Source: Corynebacterium freiburgense
GTDB taxonomy: Bacteria; Actinomycetota; Actinomycetes; Mycobacteriales; Mycobacteriaceae
NCBI RefSeq assembly: GCF_030408815.1
Contig: NZ_CP047355.1
Location: 558,001-622,000, forward strand
Reading direction: 5' to 3'
DNA: 64,000 nucleotides
Shown here: one piece after another, positions 54,034 through 62,821 of the stretch
Position numbering within the stretch: position 1 is the first letter of the stretch
How the letters are laid out: each line of letters opens with the position of its first letter
Notes under the pieces: model-generated
Told to the model about the DNA's origin: nothing
The model's database searches: none
What the model saw: the letters and a program-made list of their open reading frames with translations, nothing else
Made by a program: the position numbers and the translations under genes

Positions 54034-55778
54034 TGGCTGAACGTGTTGTTATTGACCCTTTGACTCGTATTGAAGGGCATCTGCGCATCGAGCTTGAACG
54101 AGAAGGCGACAAGATTGTGCAGGCGTGGAGTGAAACCACGCAATTCCGCGGCATTGAAACCATTGTGAAGGATCGTGATCCGCGGGACGTATGGGCATTT
54201 GTTGGTCGCATTTGTGGTGTGTGCACCGGAACGCATTCAGTTGCTTCGATTACCGCAGTTGAGGATGCCATTGGCTCGAACCCACCACCGCAAGCACAAT
54301 TAATTCGTGACCTTGTTATGGCTAGCCAAGAAATCCATGACCATGTTGTGCATTTCTATCACCTTCACGCCTTGGATTGGGTAAATGTGGTTTCTGCTGC
54401 AGAAGCAGACCCAGCAAAAGCGGTGGAATTTGCTAAGTCTATTGGCTCGAAGTGGACTGGAAATTCAGAGGAAAAATTCGCCAAGGTAAAGGAAACCCTG
54501 CAGGGGGTTCTGGAATCCGGGCAGCTTTCTATTTTTACCGGAGGATATTGGGATCACCCGGATTATAGGCTTCCCCCAGAAGCGAATTTGATGGCGGTGT
54601 CACACTATCTTGATGCATTGGAGTTCCAACGGTCGATTATTCGGGTAAATACTGTTTTTGGTGGTAAAAATCCGCACCCGAATTTCCTTGTTGGTGGTAT
54701 GGCGTGCTCAATTGACCCGAATAAATCAGAAACCGTTAACCAAGTGCAATTAGATCAAATTGGTGCTTGGGTGAAGGAAATCTCGGATTTTGTGGAGCAT
54801 TGTTATTATCCAGATGCCGTAGCGATTATGTCGGTGTATAAGGATTACTTTGATATTGGGGCATCTTCCCCGAACTTCCTAGCGGTGGGCATGTCTGGGA
54901 CGCGGTTCCAGGGGGACGTCAATAAACAAGCGGTGTCGAATACAAACCCCAAAGTAAAACCAGGCGTAATTCTGGACGGCGACTATACCAAAGTGCACCC
55001 CTTGGAAGTTGGCATGATCCGTGAATATATTTCCTCGGCATGGTACACATACAAAGACGGTGATTCCGCAGGTGTTGCGCCTGCGGTTGGGGAAACAACA
55101 GTAAAATACACCGGGCCAAAACCGCCATATACGTGGCTAGCTGATAGCGATAAATATACCTGGTCCAAAGCACCGCGGTACGACGGCCGCCCAACCCAGG
55201 TTGGTCCGATTGCCCGAGTGCTCTCCGCATATATTCAAGGCGAAGAACTCACCAAAAAATTGGTTGATGAAGCAGCCAAGAAACTCGATATTAAAGTCGA
55301 GCAATTGAATTCTACTGGTGGCCGTACCTTTGCCAGGGCGGTCGAGGCAGTGACTACAGCCCATCATCTCAGTGATGATTTGCTTCCAAAATTTATTGAT
55401 GGGTTAACCCGTGGTGACTATAATGTTTTCGACCCAACAAAATGGGAACCTTCATCCTGGCCAAAGAAAGCCGATGGGTTTGCCCTCCAAGAAGTAGCCC
55501 GAGGTTGCCTTGGGCACTGGGTCAGTATAGAAAAAGGCAAGGTCACAAATTATCAGGCAGTGGTTCCTACCACATGGCTCGCTGGCGGCCGTGACCCCGA
55601 AGGCAATATGGGGCCGTATGAAGAATCCCTTGCGGGGAATAAAAGACATCCTCTCATTGACCCTAAACAACCATTGGAAGCGTTACGTACCATTCACTCC
55701 TTTGATCCATGTATGTCCTGTGCTGTGCACATCATGGATGAAAACGGCAATATGCAAGTGCAGGTGATTACGCCATGA
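54033..55778 (+). CDS. hyaB: [NiFe]-hydrogenase large subunit
   Basis: 581 residues. Holds the Ni-Fe(CN)2CO site. L1 motif RICGVCTGTH with Cys61 and Cys64; L2 motif DPCMSCAVH with Cys560, Cys563 and His566, followed by a 15-residue C-terminal tail to be removed by HyaD after nickel insertion. Stop and start overlap on both sides with hyaA and hyaC, so the operon is tightly coupled. Group 1-type uptake hydrogenase. Confidence 0.96.
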   Translation: MAERVVIDPLTRIEGHLRIELEREGDKIVQAWSETTQFRGIETIVKDRDPRDVWAFVGRICGVCTGTHSVASITAVEDAIGSNPPPQAQLIRDLVMASQEIHDHVVHFYHLHALDWVNVVSAAEADPAKAVEFAKSIGSKWTGNSEEKFAKVKETLQGVLESGQLSIFTGGYWDHPDYRLPPEANLMAVSHYLDALEFQRSIIRVNTVFGGKNPHPNFLVGGMACSIDPNKSETVNQVQLDQIGAWVKEISDFVEHCYYPDAVAIMSVYKDYFDIGASSPNFLAVGMSGTRFQGDVNKQAVSNTNPKVKPGVILDGDYTKVHPLEVGMIREYISSAWYTYKDGDSAGVAPAVGETTVKYTGPKPPYTWLADSDKYTWSKAPRYDGRPTQVGPIARVLSAYIQGEELTKKLVDEAAKKLDIKVEQLNSTGGRTFARAVEAVTTAHHLSDDLLPKFIDGLTRGDYNVFDPTKWEPSSWPKKADGFALQEVARGCLGHWVSIEKGKVTNYQAVVPTTWLAGGRDPEGNMGPYEESLAGNKRHPLIDPKQPLEALRTIHSFDPCMSCAVHIMDENGNMQVQVITP

Positions 55779-56953
55779 GCACCCGAGTGATTCGTGTGGC
55801 AACCAGCTATCCGGTGCGAAAACTAAGCCCCGGACGACTTCTAGCGATGGCGGCAGTATCCCCAGAAGGCTCCAAAGACCCAGTAGATTTGGCGCTGGAT
55901 GCCTCACTGAAGGTGAACCGCCCAGATATTGTCCCAACGTTTACTTCAGAATTCAGCCCCGCAAGCCCAAAGCGCAAATACTCCTTAGCCAAAGTAGATT
56001 TACCGCAAGTAGGCAATGTAATGGTTATGCGCGGTGATTTTAATGCCGTAATGGCATCCGCCAAAATGACCCGCGAAGAGCGCGCGCTTATTACCCGAAA
56101 CGCGGAAATCCAAGATAAAGCAGGCCGTAGATGTCTGGCAGTGGCAAGTGCACCAGTAGGCTCAGATGGCACCATAGGCGAATACCGCATGGAAGGTTTT
56201 GTGGCGCTTTCCTTGGAGCACCCACAGGAACTTGCCTCAAATGTGGCAGCTAATCCGAATGAATGGGTACGCGTAAACATTTGGTCCGCAACATTGCGTT
56301 TTCAGCACTGGGCCAATATGGCACTTATTGTGCTTATGAGCACATCCGGCTATTACATTATGCGGCCGTTTTTTGGGCCTGCCGCAGAAACCGGACCAGA
56401 TGTTGGGTATTTAATGGGTTGGATCAGGCTTATCCATTATGTGTCCGCATTCTTGTGGTTAGGGCTTGGATTTTCCCGCTTGATCTTGAGTTTTACAGCT
56501 AAAGACAGGCAGCTACGTTGGCGTTCACTGTGGCCATTGAACTCCAAAGAAGACGTAAAAAACCTGTGGGGAACTATGCAGTACTATATGTTCCTGCGCA
56601 AACACGGACCGCTCTATTTGGCACATAATCCTTTGCAGCAGCTTTCCTATACTGGAATCTATGCAATGTGTTTTATCCAAATGTGGACCGGGCTTATGTT
56701 GTATGGGCTTTACCACCAGGACAATTGGTTTTGGATTCTTATGGCCTATCCGGTGCACTGGTTTGGTATTCCGGTAATTCGATTAATCCACGCGCTTATT
56801 ATGTTTGTTTTGTGGGCGTTTGTGGTGCTTCATGTGTATTTGGCTATTCGTGCAGATGCCCTGGAACGCCACGGTGGTGTGTCATCTATGTTTAATGGTG
56901 GCGTATGGTTGCGTCGCGGAGCCCGACCAGTAGATGCACCGGAGATCGGATGA
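55775..56953 (+). CDS. hyaC: Hydrogenase cytochrome b subunit with fused P-type ATPase N-domain-like region
   Basis: 392 residues, about 150 more than usual. Residues 170-375 are the di-heme membrane cytochrome (FQHW at 176-179, about four helices, LIHALIMFVLWAFVVLHVYLA), which passes electrons from the small subunit to quinone. Residues 50-150 look like a P-type cation ATPase nucleotide-binding domain: KRKYS at 66-70, VMRGDF at 84-89 (usually KGAP), REERALI, GRRCLAVA at 117-124 and MEGFVAL at 139-145. It lacks the phosphorylation domain and cannot pump ions. The start at 55775 overlaps the hyaB stop. Confidence 0.88.
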   Translation: MSTRVIRVATSYPVRKLSPGRLLAMAAVSPEGSKDPVDLALDASLKVNRPDIVPTFTSEFSPASPKRKYSLAKVDLPQVGNVMVMRGDFNAVMASAKMTREERALITRNAEIQDKAGRRCLAVASAPVGSDGTIGEYRMEGFVALSLEHPQELASNVAANPNEWVRVNIWSATLRFQHWANMALIVLMSTSGYYIMRPFFGPAAETGPDVGYLMGWIRLIHYVSAFLWLGLGFSRLILSFTAKDRQLRWRSLWPLNSKEDVKNLWGTMQYYMFLRKHGPLYLAHNPLQQLSYTGIYAMCFIQMWTGLMLYGLYHQDNWFWILMAYPVHWFGIPVIRLIHALIMFVLWAFVVLHVYLAIRADALERHGGVSSMFNGGVWLRRGARPVDAPEIG

Positions 56954-57453
56954 TTGTACTCGGTATTGGCAACCCAATTATGGGTGATGATGGCATAGGA
57001 CTTGCCATTATGCGTCGGCTTCGAGCTGAGAAAGTTGATGACCTTGATTGGGTTCCTAGCCGCCATAGCACAGCTGCCGAAGACACTGTCGAATATATCG
57101 ATGGTGGGACAAATGGTATGGAATTATTGCCAATAGTTCAAGACGCCGAGGATTTAATCGTCCTCGACGCCGTGGCAGGGGACACCCCAGGGACTGTTGT
57201 AGTGCTTGAAGGGGACCAAGTTCCACGGCTTTTACAATCGAAGTTGTCTCCTCACCAGGTGGGGTTGTTAGATCTGCTCGCCACAGCAAAACTCCTTGGA
57301 CATGAGCCGCGCCGGGTAGCAGTGGTTGGGATCGTACCGGAATCAGCTGAGCTTCACGTAGGGCTGAGCGAAAGCGTGATCCAAGCACTCCCGAATGCAG
57401 TTGCGGCGGTGCGGGAGCTTATGGCTCGGTGGCAAGATCCACATACTGAATAG
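56950..57453 (+). CDS. hyaD: Hydrogenase maturation protease HyaD
   Basis: 167 residues from the ATG at 56950. Removes the C-terminal tail of the large subunit. VLGIGNPIMGDDGIGLAIM carries the first metal ligand (Asp where many have Glu), VEYIDGGTNGMELL the second and SPHQVGLLDLL the His. Start overlaps the hyaC stop. Its last 35 bases overlap the end of the antisense hypA. Confidence 0.94.
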   Translation: MIVLGIGNPIMGDDGIGLAIMRRLRAEKVDDLDWVPSRHSTAAEDTVEYIDGGTNGMELLPIVQDAEDLIVLDAVAGDTPGTVVVLEGDQVPRLLQSKLSPHQVGLLDLLATAKLLGHEPRRVAVVGIVPESAELHVGLSESVIQALPNAVAAVRELMARWQDPHTE

Positions 57454-57745
57454 CGAATTCCCGGCCATGGCGAAGATCTGCAGTTGGGGTGCCGCACGCT
57501 GGGCAGATAAGGGCGAAAAATTCATCTATTTCTTGCTCTTGAGCACATGCGGGGCAATATACGGTTGCGGGTATAATTTCAACAATAAGTTCGCCTTCAC
57601 CAACAAGTTCCCAGGCGGCGTAGAGCGCGTCTTCAACTACGCCTGCGCGAGTGCCTATCTGCAAGGCAACACGTAAAATAGGGCGCTCTCCAGCTGTTTC
57701 TTTAGCGGCTCGCATTACGCCGGTGAGTAAACCAAGTTCATGCAC
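57419..57745 (-). CDS. hypA: Hydrogenase nickel incorporation protein HypA (second copy)
   Basis: 108 residues from a GTG at 57745 (Val-His-Glu, read as Met-His-Glu). ILRVALQIGTRAGVVEDALYAAWELV is the core; the zinc site has normal CPAC and CPAC pairs. It lies on the opposite strand inside the hydrogenase cluster, divergent from the large-subunit-like gene and convergent with hyaD. Confidence 0.9.
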   Translation of the reverse strand: MHELGLLTGVMRAAKETAGERPILRVALQIGTRAGVVEDALYAAWELVGEGELIVEIIPATVYCPACAQEQEIDEFFALICPACGTPTADLRHGREFAIQYVDLATEP

Positions 57746-57770
57746 CTCTTTATTATGGAAAGGCAGGAAG

Positions 57771-58802
57771 ATGAGCACAACCTTGCGGCTCGATCACTTT
57801 CTTGACCCATTCGAAGCCCGGATCGTGGTTACAGAAAACGGCCCTAGGTTCGACCTGTCCGCATTACCTCGCTTGGATTCTATGTTGCTTGGGCGCAAGG
57901 TTATTGAGGTCCCCGATATAGTCAAACGCCTGTGCGGGATTTGTCCGGTAACGCACCACTTAGCGGGCATACGTGCCCTCGATATGCTTTTTGATGTTTC
58001 GCCGCCACCAGCAGCCCAAAACCTACGCCGCCTGCTGCATTATGGTTCCGTACTCGATGCGGTAGCCCCGAAGATTTTTTCGCATAGCCCAGACAAGGCT
58101 ATAGAGTTGAAAAAGTTCGCCAAAGAAGTGCTCACTATGGCAGGGTGCCCAGGGCATTTTCCTGATGTCGCTCTTCCTGGTGGGGTGCGCCCAGCGACTA
58201 TTTCAAAACTTGCAATTCCAGAGCCGATCACCGTACCAGAATTGGAATGGGATGATGCTTATTCGGGGCTTTCGCTCCGCCTGGAAACCGAAGATAAGTT
58301 TGATCCACTAGGTTCCAAGTTAAGTACCGGGGCCCCTATTGAACAGTGGCCTGAGTTGGTCATGGAAAAGCACCGCGGTGAGCCCGCACCACAACCCACC
58401 TACCAAGGCGAGCCCTACCGGGTGGGGCCGCTAGCACAATTCGGCGATATGCATCCCATAGCCGCGCAAGCTCACCAAATCAACCATGCGCTCGACCAAA
58501 TAAAGGTGCTATTAGCCGCGGATTATAGTGGCCCTTGGGAAACGCCTGGAACACTGTGCGATGGCACCGGCGTGGGGCTTATCGACGGCCCCCGTGGGAT
58601 CCTCGCCCATGTTTATACTGCGGTTGATGGTGTGCTTACGGCCTGCCAAATCCTCACCCCAACTGCGCAAAATGAACCTTGGCTTGCGGAAATGCTATTG
58701 CGTTTCGATCCAGAAGCCGCAATCCGTGCAGCCGATCCGTGTTTGCCGTGTAGTTCCGCGCCAGAAGGCCAAATGAATGTAAGGACCGTGGAATGTGCCT
58801 AG
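57771..58802 (+). CDS. [NiFe]-hydrogenase large-subunit-like protein, orphan
   Basis: 343 residues from the ATG at 57771; true large subunits have 450-600. L1 is RLCGICPVTHHLAG (Cys55, Cys58), closer to group 3 (HoxH/Mvh) than to hyaB. L2 is DPCLPC with Cys324 and Cys327, but the His or Arg three places on is Ala330. No matching small subunit is present. The four nickel-binding cysteines are kept, so a maturation, sensor or metal-carrier role, or a reduced enzyme, is possible. Overlaps hypC2. Confidence 0.88.
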   Translation: MSTTLRLDHFLDPFEARIVVTENGPRFDLSALPRLDSMLLGRKVIEVPDIVKRLCGICPVTHHLAGIRALDMLFDVSPPPAAQNLRRLLHYGSVLDAVAPKIFSHSPDKAIELKKFAKEVLTMAGCPGHFPDVALPGGVRPATISKLAIPEPITVPELEWDDAYSGLSLRLETEDKFDPLGSKLSTGAPIEQWPELVMEKHRGEPAPQPTYQGEPYRVGPLAQFGDMHPIAAQAHQINHALDQIKVLLAADYSGPWETPGTLCDGTGVGLIDGPRGILAHVYTAVDGVLTACQILTPTAQNEPWLAEMLLRFDPEAAIRAADPCLPCSSAPEGQMNVRTVECA

Positions 58803-59029
58803 GAATCCCCGCTAAAATACTCGAAATTACAGACGGACCGCTGCCCTCCGCAAGGCTCGATATTGCTGGGCAAGAACGCACCTGTTGCTTGGCTTATTTA
58901 CCAGAAGCCCAAGTGGGTGACTATGTGCTCATTCAGAACGGCTTTGCGATGTCTATTATGGATACAGCATCTGCATTAGAATCATTGGCCACTATTGAAG
59001 AGTTCAATTTAATTCAGAGAGATCTATAA
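58793..59029 (+). CDS. hypC: HypC-type chaperone (second copy)
   Basis: 78 residues. MCLGIPAKILEITDG with Cys2, and GDYVLIQNGFAMSIMD. It overlaps the stop of the large-subunit-like gene by 10 bases, so it probably serves that protein, while the 29564 copy serves HyaB. This mirrors specialised HypC/HybG pairs elsewhere. Confidence 0.93.
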   Translation: MCLGIPAKILEITDGPLPSARLDIAGQERTCCLAYLPEAQVGDYVLIQNGFAMSIMDTASALESLATIEEFNLIQRDL

Positions 59030-59085
59030 GTTCTAAGCCTTGGGTGGAGTTCTATAAGATCTACTCCATTGCGAAAGGAGTTGGA

Positions 59086-60204
59086 ATGGCCCAACGAAAT
59101 CCCTTCCGCCCAAGCTTCGGGGTTTCCCCACTATATTTAGCTGGCCGCCAAGAATCGCTCCGAGATTTTCAAATCGGACTCGTCGAAGGCATAGGTAGCC
59201 CTTACCGGGCAATGCTCGTCTCTGGTAGTCGTGGGATTGGGAAAACTGTCTTTCTGAATGAGGTAGAAGATGCTGCCCGCCAAGCTGGGTGGGTAGTACT
59301 TCGTGCCTACCCCGACAACCACCTTATAGAGCAGCTTATTCAATCGACGATTCCTGAGGCATTGACTGCTCTTGGAGAGGATCAAACGACCCGCACAATC
59401 ACTGGTGCATCAATCGCCGGAATCGGTTCAGTTTCTACGTCTGTAGAAACCGGGCAAAAGCCCGTACCTACACTTATTTCCAAATTCCGAGAGCTGGCCA
59501 GCCTGGTAGGGCAACACGAAGCCGGAGTGCTTATTACCGTAGACGAAGTGCAGAGTGTTGAGCCCGAACTTATGCACCAGCTAGCAACTGCGGTCCAAGA
59601 CTTAATCCGTGATGAATACGATATTGCATTTGTAGCCGCAGGGCTGCCTCTAGGGATCAATAATCTACTCCAGCATGATGGCACTACGTTTCTACGTCGC
59701 GCAGAGCGAGTAGAGCTGCTACCAGTAACTCACGAAGAAGCCCGACATGTAATAGTCCAAACAGTCATTGATAGCGGAAAGGAGATTACCGAAGAAGCAG
59801 CCGAAGCAGCTGCAAGCATTTCCCAAGGCTATCCATATCTCATTCAGCTTGTGGGGTCACTGATTTGGACATATGCCAGCCTGGAACAGCGAGACGAGAT
59901 CACGCTTCACGATGTACGGCAAGCCCACCCACAGATTATTAAACGCATGGGCACGCAAGTACACCGCCCTGCTCTTGCCGGTGTCCCCGATAGTGAAGTC
60001 AATATGCTGAAAGCGATGGCAAACCTTATGGAAGGAAATGATCCCGTACCAACCGGTGCACTTGCTAAAGCACTCGGGGTAAAACCCAACGCCCTATCAG
60101 TACGCCGCGCAAACCTTTTAGCACGGGAACTTATTGTGGTCCCAAAATATGGGTACCTTGGTTTTACTTTGCCTTATATGCGTGAGTACCTACTTGACGC
60201 TTAG
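59086..60204 (+). CDS. AAA ATPase, ORC1/Cdc6-like
   Basis: 372 residues from the ATG at 59086, with AAAGGAG upstream. P-loop SGSRGIGKT at about 48-56, Walker B VLITVDEVQSVEP, sensor AFVAAGLPLG, and a C-terminal winged-helix-like region GVKPNALSVRRANLLARELI. Orphan ATPases of this type occur in actinobacteria and archaea and are thought to act on DNA or as regulatory switches. Partner unknown. Convergent with the following membrane protein. Confidence 0.8.
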   Translation: MAQRNPFRPSFGVSPLYLAGRQESLRDFQIGLVEGIGSPYRAMLVSGSRGIGKTVFLNEVEDAARQAGWVVLRAYPDNHLIEQLIQSTIPEALTALGEDQTTRTITGASIAGIGSVSTSVETGQKPVPTLISKFRELASLVGQHEAGVLITVDEVQSVEPELMHQLATAVQDLIRDEYDIAFVAAGLPLGINNLLQHDGTTFLRRAERVELLPVTHEEARHVIVQTVIDSGKEITEEAAEAAASISQGYPYLIQLVGSLIWTYASLEQRDEITLHDVRQAHPQIIKRMGTQVHRPALAGVPDSEVNMLKAMANLMEGNDPVPTGALAKALGVKPNALSVRRANLLARELIVVPKYGYLGFTLPYMREYLLDA

Positions 60205-60326
60205 CAGTGTAGTGCAAACCGTGACCATATAGGTCATAAAGTATAAGACAATACTGCCAGCTGGAATACGTAGTCACGGTGAAAAATATTTTAGTTTGGT
60301 TTGAATATGCGAAAACTGGTGAAAGA

Positions 60327-61394
60327 TTAAGCCCCATTGATAAAGTAATCCAGTATCGTATATAACGAGCTACGATCAAAAAGAAAGAAATCCAGCAATT
60401 TGCGAAAATCTTTTTGAAAAAAAGTATCAGCGATAAACTCGACGATCAAAATGAAAAAACAGTAACATATAATTTTTGCATATAGTAAAAAGTTTAATTC
60501 TTTATTATCCACCAAAAATGAGTATAGATTACCCTTTCTCGAGAAAAGAGTTAGCAAAGCAGCTGTAACTGTTAGCACGCTAGCGGAAACTAATAAGCAG
60601 TTTCTAAAAGCGTATTGATTCGCGATAGGCACATATGGTGCCCATATTATGCTACTCAACGCTAAAACAGTTCCGCCAATATAAACCGATAATAGCAGTT
60701 TATTGCGGGCGCTCTTGCGTTCATATTCATAGAAAGAAGCAAAGTTTAATGGTTTTTCGATGTGGCTAAATAATGGCTTGAAAATAAAACCTGATTCTGA
60801 TTGGGGGATAAATTTATTGAAAACCAAGGCGGTAAGCAAAGTAAAATACGTGGCTATAATAAACCAGTTTAGTAGCGTAACTGTCCGAAAAGCTGCGTTG
60901 TCATTTGTTAATACAATTGGTGCAAAGATTAAAGCCAGTGGAGATAGTGGTGAGAGGTAAGCGCCAAGTTGTGTGGCGACATTTAGTCTTTTTACCTGGT
61001 ATTTTAAGATGTCCGGCCCTAGTTGTTTACTGGAGTTTTTATGTATTAAGGGGAGTGTAGAATGCATGAGGTAACCATTACCGGTCAGAAAAGTCACAGC
61101 AAAAGTATATAGCGCTTGTAAAGTTCGTGATGTTTGTATGGTGGCGAATTTCCTAAGGAAAACTTGGCGCGTCATCGTCATTGTGCCAGAATTAATAAGC
61201 GCTATATTAATGCTCCAAAACGCAGTCATTAATGCTATGGTAATTGCTGTCGAGGACTCAAAACTCCATTTAGGGATCACATAATATGGGAGTATGATAA
61301 TGAAGCTACACGTTAGGCAGCCAATGCTGATTCCATAGCGTCTCCAAACTATTAGAACGATTAGTGTGGTAACTGCAAAAAGAAGCAAATTCAT
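60327..61394 (-). CDS. Divergent Dcu-like membrane transporter
   Basis: 355 residues, about 10 membrane helices. LTGNGYLMHSTLPLIHKN and VATQLGAYLSPLSPLAL match in place the Dcu segments GTGHVVYTMFPIIEDI and TASQMGITASPVS of the 51228 protein, but identity is low. About 100 residues shorter than DcuB and lacks its C-terminal PTYPSDLACIG part. Possibly a carrier for another dicarboxylate or amino acid. Very AT-rich. Confidence 0.72.
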   Translation of the reverse strand: MNLLLFAVTTLIVLIVWRRYGISIGCLTCSFIIILPYYVIPKWSFESSTAITIALMTAFWSINIALINSGTMTMTRQVFLRKFATIQTSRTLQALYTFAVTFLTGNGYLMHSTLPLIHKNSSKQLGPDILKYQVKRLNVATQLGAYLSPLSPLALIFAPIVLTNDNAAFRTVTLLNWFIIATYFTLLTALVFNKFIPQSESGFIFKPLFSHIEKPLNFASFYEYERKSARNKLLLSVYIGGTVLALSSIIWAPYVPIANQYAFRNCLLVSASVLTVTAALLTLFSRKGNLYSFLVDNKELNFLLYAKIICYCFFILIVEFIADTFFQKDFRKLLDFFLFDRSSLYTILDYFINGA

Positions 61395-61452
61395 GTATTT
61401 ACCTTTAAAAAATCTAGCTTAATTAAAAATTGTTAATTCACAAACTTAAACT

Positions 61453-62535
61453 TTAAAGGGATGCTAGCCATTCCCCTAAGATTCCTGGTAATAAGAAAAA
61501 CCATATTAGGGGCCCAAGTGGTGTGACAAATGATGCGTATAGAACACTATGCAGTGACTCATAAATGCTATCGAAGTTTTTAACTATGATGGCATTGGGC
61601 ACCGTTGTAAACGCTAGTGTTCCAAAAAATGAAGATAAACCTAATTTTGCCACGGGAGATTTATGCAAACTGGTAACAGATACTTGGCTTACTAATCCAA
61701 GTAGCAATGTGAGTGCAAGTGTAGCCAGAGTTGCTGCAGTAAGTGGTGTAATTGTTGTATTGTAAACTGTGATCGGATTCAAATAAGCTTGTATTGTTAT
61801 GGTTAACGTCGCTATCGTCCCAAAACAATAGGTAATTAGAACCCAATTAGCATTCTTTGACCTATATCGTTGATCGCTGGTTCTATGACTTAAGGGATTA
61901 GTTTCAAGGTGTATAAATATAGGATCGAGGACAACCATTGGTTCATTAACTCTGGGTTTTATTTCGGCCAGAGAAAACATTATTGTAAAAAATATAATTG
62001 TGCCGCAAAAGGCGAGATACATGCTTGGTAGGAATGGACGTTCACTTGCTAGGATGGTCGATACTAGGCTTAGCGGAAGAATTGACATCGGTGATGTAAG
62101 GGCGCCAGCTTGGGCTGGAAGACTGAGGGCATAAAATTTATTAGCTAAGTCGGGTTTCTGAAGTGGCTGATTGTATATCTGGTAAATCGATGGGAATGCG
62201 GAATACACAAGGTATCCATTACCGGTGAATGTGGTGATGAGATACAAGTAGGCCATGGCAAAGAAGACGTGCTTCTCGGGGGCTGGGAATTTTCGAATTA
62301 GGTGATAGTGGGCGACTTCTATTGCGCCTGATCGCACCAAAATTGCATTAAGAATAGATATTGCGGCAATGTAAAGTACGAGCCAGAAAATCAGCGGATG
62401 AATATTCCATGCTTGATAATAAAAGCATATTGGTATAGTTGCAATGATGCCAACTATTCCGGCGGTGATGAGTCCGTATCGCTTTCCAATTAAGAAAATA
62501 AGTAATGGTGTGCCAGCAAATATAAGAAAATCCAC
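61453..62535 (-). CDS. Divergent Dcu-like membrane transporter
   Basis: 360 residues from a GTG at 62535, with AAAGGAGG five bases upstream; the longer frame to 62589 would bury that site. FTGNGYLVYSAFPSIYQI and LSLPAQAGALTSPMSILPLSLV correspond to the Dcu motifs, better conserved than in 60327. Also AT-rich and without the C-terminal Dcu motif. The pair probably arose by tandem duplication and may form a heteromer. Confidence 0.76.
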   Translation of the reverse strand: MDFLIFAGTPLLIFLIGKRYGLITAGIVGIIATIPICFYYQAWNIHPLIFWLVLYIAAISILNAILVRSGAIEVAHYHLIRKFPAPEKHVFFAMAYLYLITTFTGNGYLVYSAFPSIYQIYNQPLQKPDLANKFYALSLPAQAGALTSPMSILPLSLVSTILASERPFLPSMYLAFCGTIIFFTIMFSLAEIKPRVNEPMVVLDPIFIHLETNPLSHRTSDQRYRSKNANWVLITYCFGTIATLTITIQAYLNPITVYNTTITPLTAATLATLALTLLLGLVSQVSVTSLHKSPVAKLGLSSFFGTLAFTTVPNAIIVKNFDSIYESLHSVLYASFVTPLGPLIWFFLLPGILGEWLASL

Positions 62536-62607
62536 GAATCCTCCTTTGAGGATATTAAAGCTGAAGTTAGCATCGTGGAGTAGCCCCAAAAAGCAGCTGG
62601 CCTATTT

Positions 62608-62805
62608 TTAGCTGCTGCGCCAACTAATTATGGTAAGTATCACTAGGATTAGTGCGAGCGCTGCTGGCCAAATTGCGGGTTCTGGGGCAAAAAGATTGAG
62701 CACGGCTTGGATTACGGAGACCAAGGCAAAAAAGGAGAGAAATCCGGTGAGGGCATCACGTTGGAGTTTTCTCCTGGTTTCGCGGGTAGGGTCTTCGGGG
62801 TCCAT
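62608..62805 (-). CDS. Small two-helix membrane protein
   Basis: 65 residues. A charged N-terminus (MDPEDPTRETRRKLQRD), then two hydrophobic helices, FLSFFALVSVIQAVLNLF and WPAALALILVILTIISW. No family recognised. It follows the sugar permease gene by 16 bases in the same direction, so it may belong to that transporter operon. Confidence 0.7.
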   Translation of the reverse strand: MDPEDPTRETRRKLQRDALTGFLSFFALVSVIQAVLNLFAPEPAIWPAALALILVILTIISWRSS

Positions 62806-62821
62806 GTGAACATACTACCAA

